Below, piece by piece: positions 33,234 through 43,108 of a DNA stretch of 64,000 bases. A program made the position numbers and the translations under genes. The stretch is from Clostridiaceae bacterium (GTDB lineage: Bacteria > Bacillota > Clostridia > Oscillospirales > Acutalibacteraceae): positions 24,097 to 88,096 of the forward strand of contig JAEEWM010000006.1 of assembly GCA_016287385.1 (NCBI GenBank), given 5' to 3'. The notes beneath the pieces were generated by a model. It ran no database searches. It had not been told where the DNA came from and saw only the letters and a program-made list of their open reading frames with translations. Numbering within the stretch: position 1 is the stretch's first letter; every line of letters begins with the position of its first letter.

Positions 33234-34592
33234 TTACCTCATTATATCGGAGAGATCGTTGAGCACGGTATTCGCGGCGATAACTATCACCTTATCGCCC
33301 GCTTTGATAACCTCGTCGCCGGAAGGAATAATCGCCTTACGCCTGCGGATAATGCCGGAGACAAGTATATTTTCTTTCAATTTCAGATCTTTAAGCGGAA
33401 TATTCTGATACTCGAAATCCACAGCCACGTTGAATTCCGCCGCCTCAACCTTGCCGTCCATAAGCTTGTAAAGCGTTTCGACGTTGCTTCCCGCGGAATT
33501 TGCTACGGCGCGGGCGTAACGGGAAATAATACCGCTTACCGTCTGCTTGGGCGTTACCACGCAGTCAAGCCCCAGCTTTTCCGCCATATCTGAAAGCTCT
33601 ACGCCGTTTACCTTGGCGATGACCTTTTTGACCTGTTTGGACGACGCGAATATCGAAACCAGTATGTTTTCTTCGTCCATACCGGTAAGCGCGACGAAAG
33701 AATCGGACGCGGTAAGCCCCTCTGAAAGCAAAAGCTCCCTGTCCGCGCCGTCGCCGCATATTATGCGCGCTTTCGGCAATAAATCGGAAAGCGTTTCGCA
33801 TCGCGCGCGGTTACTGTCTATTATCTTTACGGTATTACCCGAGCCGATAAGCATTTTTGAAAGGTAGTAGGCAATTCTGCCGCCGCCGAGTATCATTACG
33901 TCGCGTACGCTCTTTTGCAGAATGCCGAGCATTTTGAGAAGCTTCTGTATCTCCGCGGGGTCGGCGGTAATACCTATGCGGTCGCCGCTTTCGAGGACAA
34001 AATTACCGTCGGGTATAAACACCTTGTCTTCGCGCTGTACCACGCAGATAAGATAATTCGCCTGAAACTTTTTCCTCAGGTCGCTGAGCTTCATTCCGAT
34101 TATGGGACTGTTATCGCGAAGCAGAAGCTCCGCCATTTCAAAATTCCTGCGGGAAAAGGTTTCAACGTTTACCGCCGCCGGAAATTTAAGTATATTGAAT
34201 ATTTCCTGGGCGACAAGATACTCCGGATTAAAAATCAAAGAAAGCTCTATCTGCTGCTTTATGTATCCGAGACTCTTGTCGTTATACTCGGGGTTGCGTA
34301 CACGCGCCACCGTATGCTTTGCGCCCATTTTTTTGGCTATGATACAACTCAGCATATTCAGTTCATCCGAACCGGTAACGGCAATAAACATATCCGCCTC
34401 TTCAATGCCCGCTTCGGTCAAAGTATTATAATCGGCACCGTTTGAGCAAAGGCACATTATGTCGTATATATCCCGTATTTCTTCGATAGCTTCAAGACGG
34501 TTGTCTATGGCGATAACGTCATGCCCCTCGCTCACAAGACTCTCGATTGCGGCTACTCCGGTTTTGCCGCAACCGGTCACAATTATCTTCAT
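33234..34592 (-). CDS. trkA: Trk system potassium transporter regulatory subunit
   Basis: 452 residues with the duplicated RCK plan of TrkA: two N-terminal Rossmann units (about 1-130 starting IIVTGCGKTGVAAIESL, and about 228-350 starting MILGGGRIAYYLSKML), each followed by an RCK_C domain. The first glycine motif reads GCGKTG, the second GGGRIA. Controls the TrkH pore by nucleotide binding. First gene of the operon trkA-trkH-ktrB-like-ktrA-like; ATG at 34592 follows GGAGAAGG. Confidence 0.95.
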   Translation of the reverse strand: MKIIVTGCGKTGVAAIESLVSEGHDVIAIDNRLEAIEEIRDIYDIMCLCSNGADYNTLTEAGIEEADMFIAVTGSDELNMLSCIIAKKMGAKHTVARVRNPEYNDKSLGYIKQQIELSLIFNPEYLVAQEIFNILKFPAAVNVETFSRRNFEMAELLLRDNSPIIGMKLSDLRKKFQANYLICVVQREDKVFIPDGNFVLESGDRIGITADPAEIQKLLKMLGILQKSVRDVMILGGGRIAYYLSKMLIGSGNTVKIIDSNRARCETLSDLLPKARIICGDGADRELLLSEGLTASDSFVALTGMDEENILVSIFASSKQVKKVIAKVNGVELSDMAEKLGLDCVVTPKQTVSGIISRYARAVANSAGSNVETLYKLMDGKVEAAEFNVAVDFEYQNIPLKDLKLKENILVSGIIRRRKAIIPSGDEVIKAGDKVIVIAANTVLNDLSDIMR

Positions 34593-34677
34593 AAGACCTT
34601 CTCCAAAAACATATTTAATTTATTATACTACACTTTTTTATAATTTTCCACACCTATTTGCAAAATCGGTAAAATTG

Positions 34678-34706
34678 TTGACATAAATTCAAATAATCGG
34701 TATAAT
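34678..34706 (+). promoter_or_regulatory. Promoter of the LCP gene
   Basis: TTGACA, 17 bp, TATAAT: full consensus, about 48 bp before the start codon. Confidence 0.85.
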
Positions 34707-34754
34707 TGTTTCAACCGGACGGTCTCATTTTTATTATCTCACGGGAGCTTTATA

Positions 34755-35768
34755 ATGAAAAAATTTCTTAAAATTCTGATAATTGTTTTATCCGTAATTA
34801 TCGTTTTGCTTATAATCGCCATATCCACCCTCGCAATACTTAACAGCATGGGTAAAAAAGCGTTTCACAAGAACGATACGAACATCGTAAACAAAAACGT
34901 GACAACCGAGGACGGCGGCATTGTCTACAAGGGCGAGAGATATAAGCTCAATCCCGACGTTATCGCGCTTTTGCTTATCGGCGTTGATAAAGGCAACGTC
35001 AACGAGGATATGAGCGTGGGCGTAAACGGTCAGGCGGATACCCTGCTCGTCGCCGTGATCGACACTAAATCAAGAGCGGTAACCGTAATACCGATATCGA
35101 GGGAAACACTGGTCGATGTCAACCAGTATACCACAAACGGCAACTATTCCGGCGTATCAAACAAACAGATATGCCTTGCATACGCTTACGGTGACAGTGT
35201 GGAGCAAAGCAGTGAAAATGTGCTCCTGTCCGTAAGTCGCGTCCTGTTCGGCATAAATATAAGTTCCTACGTTACAATGGACCTTAACGCGCTCGAAAAG
35301 CTTTCAAACGCGGTCGGCTCCATGGAGGTCGCGGTAAATGAAGACTACTACGATACCGATACCGGCATACGATACAAGGCGGGCTCCACAATAAAGGTAA
35401 AGGGCAAAAGCGCCGTAAACTATGTGCACTGGCGCACCGACGACGTCGACGCCAACAACTACAGAATGGAGCGCCAGCAAAGCTTTATGACTGCGTTTAT
35501 GAACAAAGCCGGAAATCAGATATCGGATAACTTTTCAAAGGTTATAACCTACTATAATCTTATGAAGCCCTACGTTTCAACGAATATAACGCTTTCGCAG
35601 ACAACGTATCTTACCACTTCGTGTCTGCGCATAAACCTCGGCAACGCCATAAAATTCGTAAAAATACCGGGTGAAACCTTCTTAAAGGACGGATATTCCG
35701 CATTCAAGCCCGATTACGACGCGCTGACAGACATAGTGATAGACGCGTTTTATACGAAGATTTCGTAA
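34755..35768 (+). CDS. LytR-CpsA-Psr (LCP) family protein
   Basis: 337 residues. Membrane-anchored phosphotransferase that joins lipid-linked polymers (teichoic acid or capsule) to peptidoglycan. N-terminal membrane helix (about 5-28), then the LCP domain (about 75-300): LLIGVDKGN, the DTLLVAVID strand, PISRETLVDV with catalytic Arg, NDLNALEKLSNAVGSMEV-like helix, and the late RTDDVDANNYRMERQQSF segment with conserved Asp and Arg. Good ribosome binding site GGGAG. Monocistronic with its own promoter and terminator. It may finish the polymer whose length is set by the BY-kinase pair upstream in the window. Confidence 0.94.
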   Translation: MKKFLKILIIVLSVIIVLLIIAISTLAILNSMGKKAFHKNDTNIVNKNVTTEDGGIVYKGERYKLNPDVIALLLIGVDKGNVNEDMSVGVNGQADTLLVAVIDTKSRAVTVIPISRETLVDVNQYTTNGNYSGVSNKQICLAYAYGDSVEQSSENVLLSVSRVLFGINISSYVTMDLNALEKLSNAVGSMEVAVNEDYYDTDTGIRYKAGSTIKVKGKSAVNYVHWRTDDVDANNYRMERQQSFMTAFMNKAGNQISDNFSKVITYYNLMKPYVSTNITLSQTTYLTTSCLRINLGNAIKFVKIPGETFLKDGYSAFKPDYDALTDIVIDAFYTKIS

Positions 35769-35779
35769 AAAAATGTTTT

Positions 35780-35807
35780 AAGCCGCGAACGCCGTTCGCG
35801 GCTTTTA
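35780..35807 (+). terminator. Terminator between LCP and PNP genes
   Basis: AGCCGCGAAC-GCC-GTTCGCGGCT followed by TTT; also serves as a stop for the convergent gene. Confidence 0.85.
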
Positions 35808-35809
35808 GT

Positions 35810-36625
35810 TTATATTCTTTCGATCAGCGCACCGAGAAGAGCGCAAAAATCTTTTTGAATAGCGGCGGAATTCTTTATAACCTCTTCGTGAGAAAGATGT
35901 CCCCCGCATATTCCCGCCGCCATATTGGTTATCGAGGAAATCCCGCAAACCCGCATACCGGCGTGCTTTGCCGCTATCGCCTCTATCGCCGTGCTCATAC
36001 CTACGGCGTCGGCGCCGAGGACAGACAGCGCGCGTATTTCCGCAGGCGTTTCATACTGCGGACCTTTCAACTGCGCGTATACGCCCTGCCGCAAAGTGAT
36101 TTTAAGGTCGCCCGCCGCGCTTAAAGCGGCGTTTATTAAATCGCGGGAATACACCTCGCTCATATCGGGAAAACGCACGCCGAATTCACCGTAGTTTTTA
36201 CCGGTCAGCGGACTTTCGGCAAATAAGGCGATATGGTCGGTTATAAGCATAAGCTCGCCGGTATTAAAACCGCTGTTTACGGCGCCGGCGGCGTTGGTGA
36301 GAATTATGTTTTTTACGCCGAGGAGCTTAAACACGCGCACGGGTATGACCGCCTCGGCGGGCGTATATCCCTCATAACAGTGCAACCTGCCCTGCGCCGC
36401 GGCGACCGCCTTGCCGTTCAGAAACCCGAAAACGAATCTGCCGCGGTGACCCGGCACGGTGGATACGGGAAAACCGGGAATATCCTTATAATCCACCGAA
36501 TATTCAACCTTCATTCCGTCCGTAAAGCCGCCGAGTCCCGACCCGAGTATAGCGGCGGTCTGCGCCGTGAAACCGCCCGTGATTTTTCTTATGCTTTCCG
36601 CGTAAGCCAAACATCTTTCATACAT
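35810..36625 (-). CDS. punA: Purine nucleoside phosphorylase
   Basis: 271 residues, the trimeric low-molecular-mass type. Splits inosine/guanosine with phosphate into base and ribose 1-phosphate for salvage. Conserved blocks: ILGSGLGGF, VPGHRGRFVFG (phosphate-binding H), QGRLHCYEGY, TNAAGAVNSGF, ETPAEIRAL, GADAVGMST and SSITNMAAG. All active-site segments appear intact. ATG at 36625; predicted promoter at 36661-36689. Monocistronic. Confidence 0.95.
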   Translation of the reverse strand: MYERCLAYAESIRKITGGFTAQTAAILGSGLGGFTDGMKVEYSVDYKDIPGFPVSTVPGHRGRFVFGFLNGKAVAAAQGRLHCYEGYTPAEAVIPVRVFKLLGVKNIILTNAAGAVNSGFNTGELMLITDHIALFAESPLTGKNYGEFGVRFPDMSEVYSRDLINAALSAAGDLKITLRQGVYAQLKGPQYETPAEIRALSVLGADAVGMSTAIEAIAAKHAGMRVCGISSITNMAAGICGGHLSHEEVIKNSAAIQKDFCALLGALIERI

Positions 36626-36660
36626 AAAAAAACACCCGATATAAATTATTTACCGTTTGT

Positions 36661-36689
36661 AATATAGCATTAAACCGCAACTTTGTAAA
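36661..36689 (-). promoter_or_regulatory. Promoter of the PNP gene
   Basis: Minus strand TTTACA, 17 bp, TATATT, about 35 bp before the start codon. Confidence 0.65.
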
Positions 36690-36716
36690 GCGAAGATTTG
36701 ATTCGGATATATAAAC

Positions 36717-36738
36717 CGGCGAGGGTTTCCCCTCGCCG
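36717..36738 (-). terminator. Hairpin downstream of gdhA
   Basis: Perfect 9-bp GC-rich stem CGGCGAGGG-TTTC-CCCTCGCCG. Read leftward only a weak GTTTATAT follows, so termination strength is uncertain. Confidence 0.6.
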
Positions 36739-36741
36739 CTG

Positions 36742-38161
<1,420 letters not shown>

Positions 38162-38163
38162 TT

Positions 38164-38192
38164 AGAATACTACTTTCAAGCGCGTATGTCAA
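38164..38192 (-). promoter_or_regulatory. Promoter of gdhA
   Basis: Minus strand TTGACA, 17 bp, TATTCT, about 30 bp before the start codon. A TATAAT-like box a few bases downstream gives an alternative -10 but poor spacing. Confidence 0.65.
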
Positions 38193-38262
38193 TAAAAAAA
38201 TGCGGTTTTCCGTGGATTTGCGGACAGTTGTACGCACATGGCGCACAAAATCAAGTTTTTGC

Positions 38263-38291
38263 TTGACATAACGCCGTTTTTGAGATATTAT
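38263..38291 (+). promoter_or_regulatory. Promoter of the thrS T-box leader
   Basis: TTGACA, 17 bp, TATTAT, ending just before the leader RNA structure begins. Confidence 0.85.
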
Positions 38292-38297
38292 TTCACT

Positions 38298-38524
38298 GTA
38301 AAGCGTTGATGAGGACAGTAGTTTTCCGACAGGAAAATCAAGCGAGTGCCGGGCGGTGTGAGCGGCGCTTTTCACGGAAAATGAAAACCACCTTTGAGCG
38401 CCGTGAGCAACAACACGGACGTGCGGTCGCGTTAAGACCTTAAAGTGCCGGTTTTTCCGGAAAGCGGGTGGAACCGCGGAGTCAGAGTTTGACTTCGTCC
38501 CTTTTGGGGGCGAAGTTTATTTTT
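38298..38524 (+). ncRNA. T-box riboswitch leader (threonine)
   Basis: Senses uncharged tRNA-Thr and lets transcription run into thrS. Seen: the stem I start GATGAGGACAGTAG, a GGTGTGAGC stem-I segment, a specifier region with ACC (38391-38393, Thr codon) before TTTGAGC, the conserved T-box TGGAACCGCGG (38469-38479), and a terminator ACTTCGTCCC-TTTT-GGGGGCGAAGT (38492-38516) followed by a T run. The ACC specifier would pair with the GGT anticodon of the tRNA-Thr encoded at 14618-14693. Exact pairing of stem I was not folded. Confidence 0.93.
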
Positions 38525-38538
38525 TTGGAGGTAAATAT

Positions 38539-40323
38539 ATGAAAATCATTTACAAGGACGGCGTAGTCGCCGAAGCACAGGAAAATCTTGAAAACGAAGT
38601 ATTGCGTCATACTGCCGCGCACATTCTCGCGCAGGCGGTCAAGCGTTTATACCCCGAAGCGCATTTCGGTTACGGTCCCGCCACCGAAAAGGGCTTCTAC
38701 TACGATATAGATTTAGGCGAAAAGAAGCTGACCGACGACGACCTGCCGGCAATCGAGACGGAAATGAAAAAAATCGTAAAGGAAAACCTGCCCGTAAAGC
38801 CGTTTATACTTTCGCGTGAGGAATCTATAAAGCTTATGGAGGAGCGCGGCGAAAAATACAAGGTCGAGCATATAGGCGACCTCGAGCCCGACGCGGTTAT
38901 AAGCTTTTATCAGCAGGGCGAGTATATAGATATGTGTGTAGGCCCGCACCTCACCTATACAAAGGCGCTTAAAGCATTCAAGCTTACCAACGTATCCGGC
39001 GCTTACTGGAAAAACGACCAGAACAACAAGATGCTTACCCGCATAAACGGCGTTGCCTTCAAAACCGCGGAAGAGCTTGCGGAATACGAGGTGTACGTCA
39101 AGGAAGCGAGAGCGCGTGACCACCGCAAAATCGGCAAGGATATGAATTTATTTATGACAGACGACCTTATCGGCAAAGGTCTGCCTATGTTTTTGCCGAA
39201 GGGTTACACGATTTGGCAGGAGCTTGAAAACTATATTAAGGAAAAAGAAAGAATGCTCGGTTACCGGCACGTGCTGACGCCCTGCGTAGGTACGGTCGAT
39301 CTTTATCACACAAGCGGACACTGGGAGCATTACAGAGAAAATATGTTCCCGGTTATGGAGGTTGAAGGCGAACAGTTTGTCCTTCGCCCCATGAACTGTC
39401 CTCACCATATGATGATATACGCAAACCAGATGCATTCGTACCGTGATTTGCCGATACGTATCGGTGAAATCGCGCACGATTTCAGATTTGAACCGAGCGG
39501 TACGCTTAAAGGCATCGAACGCGGCCGCCATTTCTGCCAGAACGACGCGCACTTGTTCGTAACTCCCGAACAGATAAAAGACGAAGTCGGTCAGGTAGTT
39601 GATTTGATATTTGACGTATATAAGGATTTCGGCATTACCGATTACCGCTGCGTACTTTCCCTGCGCGACCCGGACGACAAAGTCAAATACCATCAGGATG
39701 ATGAAATGTGGAATCACGCGGAGAACGCGCTGCGCGAGGTGCTTACCGATCTCGGAATAGATTTTACCGAGGAAATAGGCGAAGCGGCGTTCTACGGACC
39801 GAAGCTTGATGTAAACGTGCATCCCGCCGTGGGAGCCGAGTACACGCTTTCCACCTGCCAGCTTGATTTCTGTCTGCCGGCAAAGTTCAACCTTACTTAC
39901 GTTGACCGTGACGGAACTCAAAAAACGCCCGTTGTTCTTCACAGGGCGATACTCGGAAGTCTCGACCGCTTCATAGCGTACCTTATTGAGGAAACAAAGG
40001 GTATTTTCCCGCTGTGGCTCGCTCCCGTACAGGTCAAAGTGCTTCCGGTATCCGAAAAGAGTCTCGATTATTCGGAAAAGGTTTACGAAAAGATACGCAA
40101 CGAGCGCATACGCGTTGAACTGGATGACAGGAACGAAAAAATCGGTTACAAGATACGCGAAGCGCGCCAGGAGGACAAGGTCCCCTATATGATAATTATC
40201 GGCGCGCAGGAGGTCGAAAACGGCAACATATCGGTAAGAAGCCGCGATACCGACGAAACGACCGAGATGTCGCTTGACGAATTCGTGGCGAAAGTCAAAG
40301 CGGAAATAAACGGCAGAGTGTAA
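38539..40323 (+). CDS. thrS: Threonyl-tRNA synthetase
   Basis: 594 residues. Charges tRNA-Thr. The usual N-terminal TGS domain is reduced or absent: the protein begins within about 20 residues of the editing domain (RHTAAHILAQAVKRLYPEAH, with the HxxxH metal site, and MCVGPHLTYT). The class II core follows: TPCVGTVDLYHTSGHWEHY, LRPMNCPHHMMIYANQ with zinc Cys, RIGEIAHDFRFEPSG and LHRAILGSLDRFIAYL; the anticodon-binding domain occupies about 490-594. GGAGG ribosome binding site. Under T-box control. Confidence 0.97.
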   Translation: MKIIYKDGVVAEAQENLENEVLRHTAAHILAQAVKRLYPEAHFGYGPATEKGFYYDIDLGEKKLTDDDLPAIETEMKKIVKENLPVKPFILSREESIKLMEERGEKYKVEHIGDLEPDAVISFYQQGEYIDMCVGPHLTYTKALKAFKLTNVSGAYWKNDQNNKMLTRINGVAFKTAEELAEYEVYVKEARARDHRKIGKDMNLFMTDDLIGKGLPMFLPKGYTIWQELENYIKEKERMLGYRHVLTPCVGTVDLYHTSGHWEHYRENMFPVMEVEGEQFVLRPMNCPHHMMIYANQMHSYRDLPIRIGEIAHDFRFEPSGTLKGIERGRHFCQNDAHLFVTPEQIKDEVGQVVDLIFDVYKDFGITDYRCVLSLRDPDDKVKYHQDDEMWNHAENALREVLTDLGIDFTEEIGEAAFYGPKLDVNVHPAVGAEYTLSTCQLDFCLPAKFNLTYVDRDGTQKTPVVLHRAILGSLDRFIAYLIEETKGIFPLWLAPVQVKVLPVSEKSLDYSEKVYEKIRNERIRVELDDRNEKIGYKIREARQEDKVPYMIIIGAQEVENGNISVRSRDTDETTEMSLDEFVAKVKAEINGRV

Positions 40324-40327
40324 GGTC

Positions 40328-41206
40328 TTGAAAGAGAAAAGCACCGTTAAAACCGTTGATACCGCCGCCCTTTACGGCGCAAGCATATTGATACTTTTAG
40401 CGGCGTTCTGGGCGGCGGGCGTTTGCGCGGTTTTTGATTATTTCAAGCAAAACAAAAATCAAACAACCGCCGAAGAGTCCTACACCGAGGAAATTGTATA
40501 CGAGGTCGCCCTGCCCGAAAACACAACCGAAATAAAAATCGGGCAGGAAGAGGAAGTAAGTTTTGAAGAGGCGGTAGATTTTCCGCCGACAAAGCTTATA
40601 GACGTACCGTATATAAATCAAAAAAAGAATTATCCCACGGGGTGCGAGGCGGTAAGCGCGGTAATGGCGCTCAGGCACTCAGGATATAAGATATCCGGCA
40701 AGTACTTTATTACACACTTTCTTTCGGTAGCACCCGCGCCGTTTACAGACGAAGAGGGACGAAGTATGGGGTATGACCCGCGGGAATACTTCCTCGGCAA
40801 CCCTTTTTCAAAGGAGGGCTGGGGCTGTATGGCTCCGGTCATTGAAAAGGCGCTTATAAAGTGCATAGACCACAGCCGGCACGAGGTCAATAATATTACA
40901 GGCACACCTCTTAAAGAGTTGAAATCCTATATAGACCGCGATATACCGGTTATAATGTGGGGCACGCAGGGCATGGCGCCCGCACATGTTTCGCGGACGT
41001 GGGAAATAGTCGGTACCGAAGATACGTATACCTGGATATCGCCTAACCACTGTCTGCTTCTTATCGGCTATGATGACACCGGATATTATTTCAACGACCC
41101 GCTGACCCACAAAAATTGCCGCTACCCCGCGGATATAGTACAGAACAGATACACTCTCACCGGTATGCAGGCGATAACCGTCGAAAGCATTGCCGAAGCG
41201 CCTTAA
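40328..41206 (+). CDS. C39-like cysteine peptidase, membrane anchored, copy 1
   Basis: 292 residues from a TTG 4 bp after the thrS stop; no better start is seen. One N-terminal hydrophobic helix (about 15-35), an acidic linker, and a C39-like peptidase domain (about 95-285). Likely active-site elements: YINQKKNYPTGCEAVSAV with the oxyanion Gln and catalytic Cys, PNHCLLLIGYDD with the His, and YYFNDPLT with the Asp. It would act outside the cell on peptides or wall proteins. Directly followed by a longer paralogue; possibly co-transcribed with thrS. Confidence 0.82.
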   Translation: MKEKSTVKTVDTAALYGASILILLAAFWAAGVCAVFDYFKQNKNQTTAEESYTEEIVYEVALPENTTEIKIGQEEEVSFEEAVDFPPTKLIDVPYINQKKNYPTGCEAVSAVMALRHSGYKISGKYFITHFLSVAPAPFTDEEGRSMGYDPREYFLGNPFSKEGWGCMAPVIEKALIKCIDHSRHEVNNITGTPLKELKSYIDRDIPVIMWGTQGMAPAHVSRTWEIVGTEDTYTWISPNHCLLLIGYDDTGYYFNDPLTHKNCRYPADIVQNRYTLTGMQAITVESIAEAP

Positions 41207-41247
41207 CGCTTTTTGTTTTAGTATTCTCGCAAACCGCAGGTGATAAC

Positions 41248-42363
41248 TTGAAACACATAAAAAAAGCCGGGTTTTTCAAAAATCCCGGATTTATTATACC
41301 GATATGCTCCGCGCTTATCCTTATAGCGGCGGTTTCGCTGTTTTTTATTTTACGTCCTAAAACGGCGGATACCGCGGAAGAAAAGCCCGATTCGACGGTT
41401 GATACGGTCATAGAAGACGTACCGGCGGATGAACCGGAGACGCCGGAGGCACAACCTCTTCCCGAAACCGAGGAAGTAAAGCAGGTCGCACCACCCGCGC
41501 CGCCGCAGGCCAAAAAGGTCGCACCCGTACCGAAAAACTACGTAAAGCCGCTCGAAAAAGAAGAAGCGACCGCGCCGCAAAAGGTTTATGAGGAGCCGGC
41601 GCCCGTTGTTATCGCGACTCTTTTAGACGTGCCGTACATAAATCAGGTAACGCTGTATCCCTCGGGTTGCGAGAGCGTAAGCGCGGTTATGGCTTTGAAA
41701 TTCGCGGGCTATGATATCTCGGTAAACACATTTATCGACGATTATCTTGACACGTCGGTGGCGCCGTACATAGGTGAAGACGGCAAGTATTACGGATATG
41801 ACCCGAGAGAATACTTTTTGGGCGATCCTTATTCAAAGAAGGGCTGGGGCTGTAAAGCGCCCGTTATCATTACCGCGCTGAACAGATGTACCGACAGTAA
41901 GAGGCATACCGTCGAGGACCTGACCGGCACGCCGATATCCTCGCTTAAATCGTATATAGACCAAAATATTCCGGTCATTATATGGGCGACGCAGGGAATG
42001 GAAAAGCCCCGCACCTCAAAAACGTGGACCGTAGTGGATACCGAAAAAACATACACATGGACGGCGCCAAACCACTGTCTGCTCCTTGTCGGCTATGACG
42101 ACACCGGGTATTATTTCAACGACCCGCTGACCCGCAAAAACTGCCGCTATCCCGCGGATATAGCGGAAAGCAGATACAATTCAATGGGCAAAGAGGCGAT
42201 AGCAATTACCGGAATATTGCAAGATGAAGAGGACGAAACCGAAGAGCCGGGCACATCGGAGCCGTCGCCGGAAAATCCGCCCGGAGAAACCGCACAGCCC
42301 GAGGAGAGCGGCGATACCCCTGAAAAGGCACCCGGCGAAGAGGAAAAAGAACCCGTTACATAA
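41248..42363 (+). CDS. C39-like cysteine peptidase, membrane anchored, copy 2
   Basis: 371 residues from a TTG at 41248, chosen for AGGTGA just upstream; the longer frame runs back into copy 1. N-terminal helix (about 15-35), a Pro/Glu/Ala-rich linker (about 40-125), C39-like domain (about 125-315) and a second Pro/Glu-rich tail (about 320-371). Active-site blocks YINQVTLYPSGCESVSAV, PNHCLLLVGYDD and YYFNDPLT match copy 1, and most of the domain is near-identical, showing recent duplication. The linker and tail look wall-spanning. Substrate unknown. Confidence 0.82.
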   Translation: MKHIKKAGFFKNPGFIIPICSALILIAAVSLFFILRPKTADTAEEKPDSTVDTVIEDVPADEPETPEAQPLPETEEVKQVAPPAPPQAKKVAPVPKNYVKPLEKEEATAPQKVYEEPAPVVIATLLDVPYINQVTLYPSGCESVSAVMALKFAGYDISVNTFIDDYLDTSVAPYIGEDGKYYGYDPREYFLGDPYSKKGWGCKAPVIITALNRCTDSKRHTVEDLTGTPISSLKSYIDQNIPVIIWATQGMEKPRTSKTWTVVDTEKTYTWTAPNHCLLLVGYDDTGYYFNDPLTRKNCRYPADIAESRYNSMGKEAIAITGILQDEEDETEEPGTSEPSPENPPGETAQPEESGDTPEKAPGEEEKEPVT

Positions 42364-42396
42364 AAAATTCCACCGAAATTTTCGGTGGAATTTTTA
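42364..42396 (+). terminator. Terminator after the C39-like pair
   Basis: AAATTCCACCGAAA pairs with TTTCGGTGGAATTT and a T run follows; bidirectional, also serving the convergent zinc peptidase gene. Confidence 0.9.
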
Positions 42397-42409
42397 TATT
42401 CCGATTTTT

Positions 42410-43090
42410 TCAATCTCTTTTGTTCCGCGTAAGGAGCACGAGCCGCAAAAGCTGCAGTATCGCGGTAAACAGCGCGGCAACGTAGGTCATCGCGGCGGCA
42501 AAAAGCACCTTTTTGGCGCCCGCGGTTTCCTCCGCGCCGAGCATGCCGGAATCTGAAAGAATAGCTATCGCCCGCCTTGAAGCGTTGAACTCCACCGGCA
42601 GTGTTATAAGCTGGAAAAGCACTACGAGCGTAAACAGTACCACGCCTATACGCGCCAGCCCGAGACTGCCGATTATAAGACCGATTATTACTATGGGCCA
42701 CGAAAGATACGAGCCGATATTTGCCATAGGCACCGAAAGCGAGCGGAGTTTAAGAGGCGCGTAGCCGACCTGATGCTGTATCGCGTGTCCGCACTCGTGC
42801 GCCGCCACGCCGAGCGCCGCGACCGAGGTCGAACCGTAAACGCTCTCCGAAAGGCGCAGGACTTTATCGCCCGGCGAATAGTGGTCCGTAAGATTGCCCC
42901 TCGTTCTTTCTATGCGCACGTCGTTTATACCGGAGCGGCGCAGAATTTCCTGCGCGCACTGCTGTGCCGTTATTCCGCGAGCGTTCGTATAACGGCTGTA
43001 TTTGCGGAAAGTTGAATTGACGCCCAGCGACGCGATCCCGCTTATGACTGCGCCGATTATCACAAGAATATAGGTCGGATCCCAAAACAT
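42410..43090 (-). CDS. Neutral zinc metallopeptidase, YugP-like (Zn_peptidase_2)
   Basis: 226 residues. Integral membrane protein with a zinc site: AAHECGHAIQH (about 93-103) provides the HExxH-like ligands. N-terminal membrane helix (about 3-22), then hydrophobic segments at about 120-165 and 195-220. This matches the YugP-type family of Firmicutes, whose substrate is unknown. ATG at 43090. Convergent to the C39-like peptidase genes. Confidence 0.9.
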   Translation of the reverse strand: MFWDPTYILVIIGAVISGIASLGVNSTFRKYSRYTNARGITAQQCAQEILRRSGINDVRIERTRGNLTDHYSPGDKVLRLSESVYGSTSVAALGVAAHECGHAIQHQVGYAPLKLRSLSVPMANIGSYLSWPIVIIGLIIGSLGLARIGVVLFTLVVLFQLITLPVEFNASRRAIAILSDSGMLGAEETAGAKKVLFAAAMTYVAALFTAILQLLRLVLLTRNKRD

Positions 43091-43108
43091 AATTTCACCT
43101 GCTCAAAA

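Noticed and set aside
32320..33408. 362-aa open frame antisense to trkH
   Set aside because: It runs opposite the whole TrkH gene, is rich in Lys/Arg/His as expected for a reverse-strand shadow, lacks a ribosome binding site and has no recognisable domain.
39148..40344. 398-aa open frame antisense to thrS
   Set aside because: Shadow of the conserved thrS frame; no family features and no plausible promoter or ribosome binding site.
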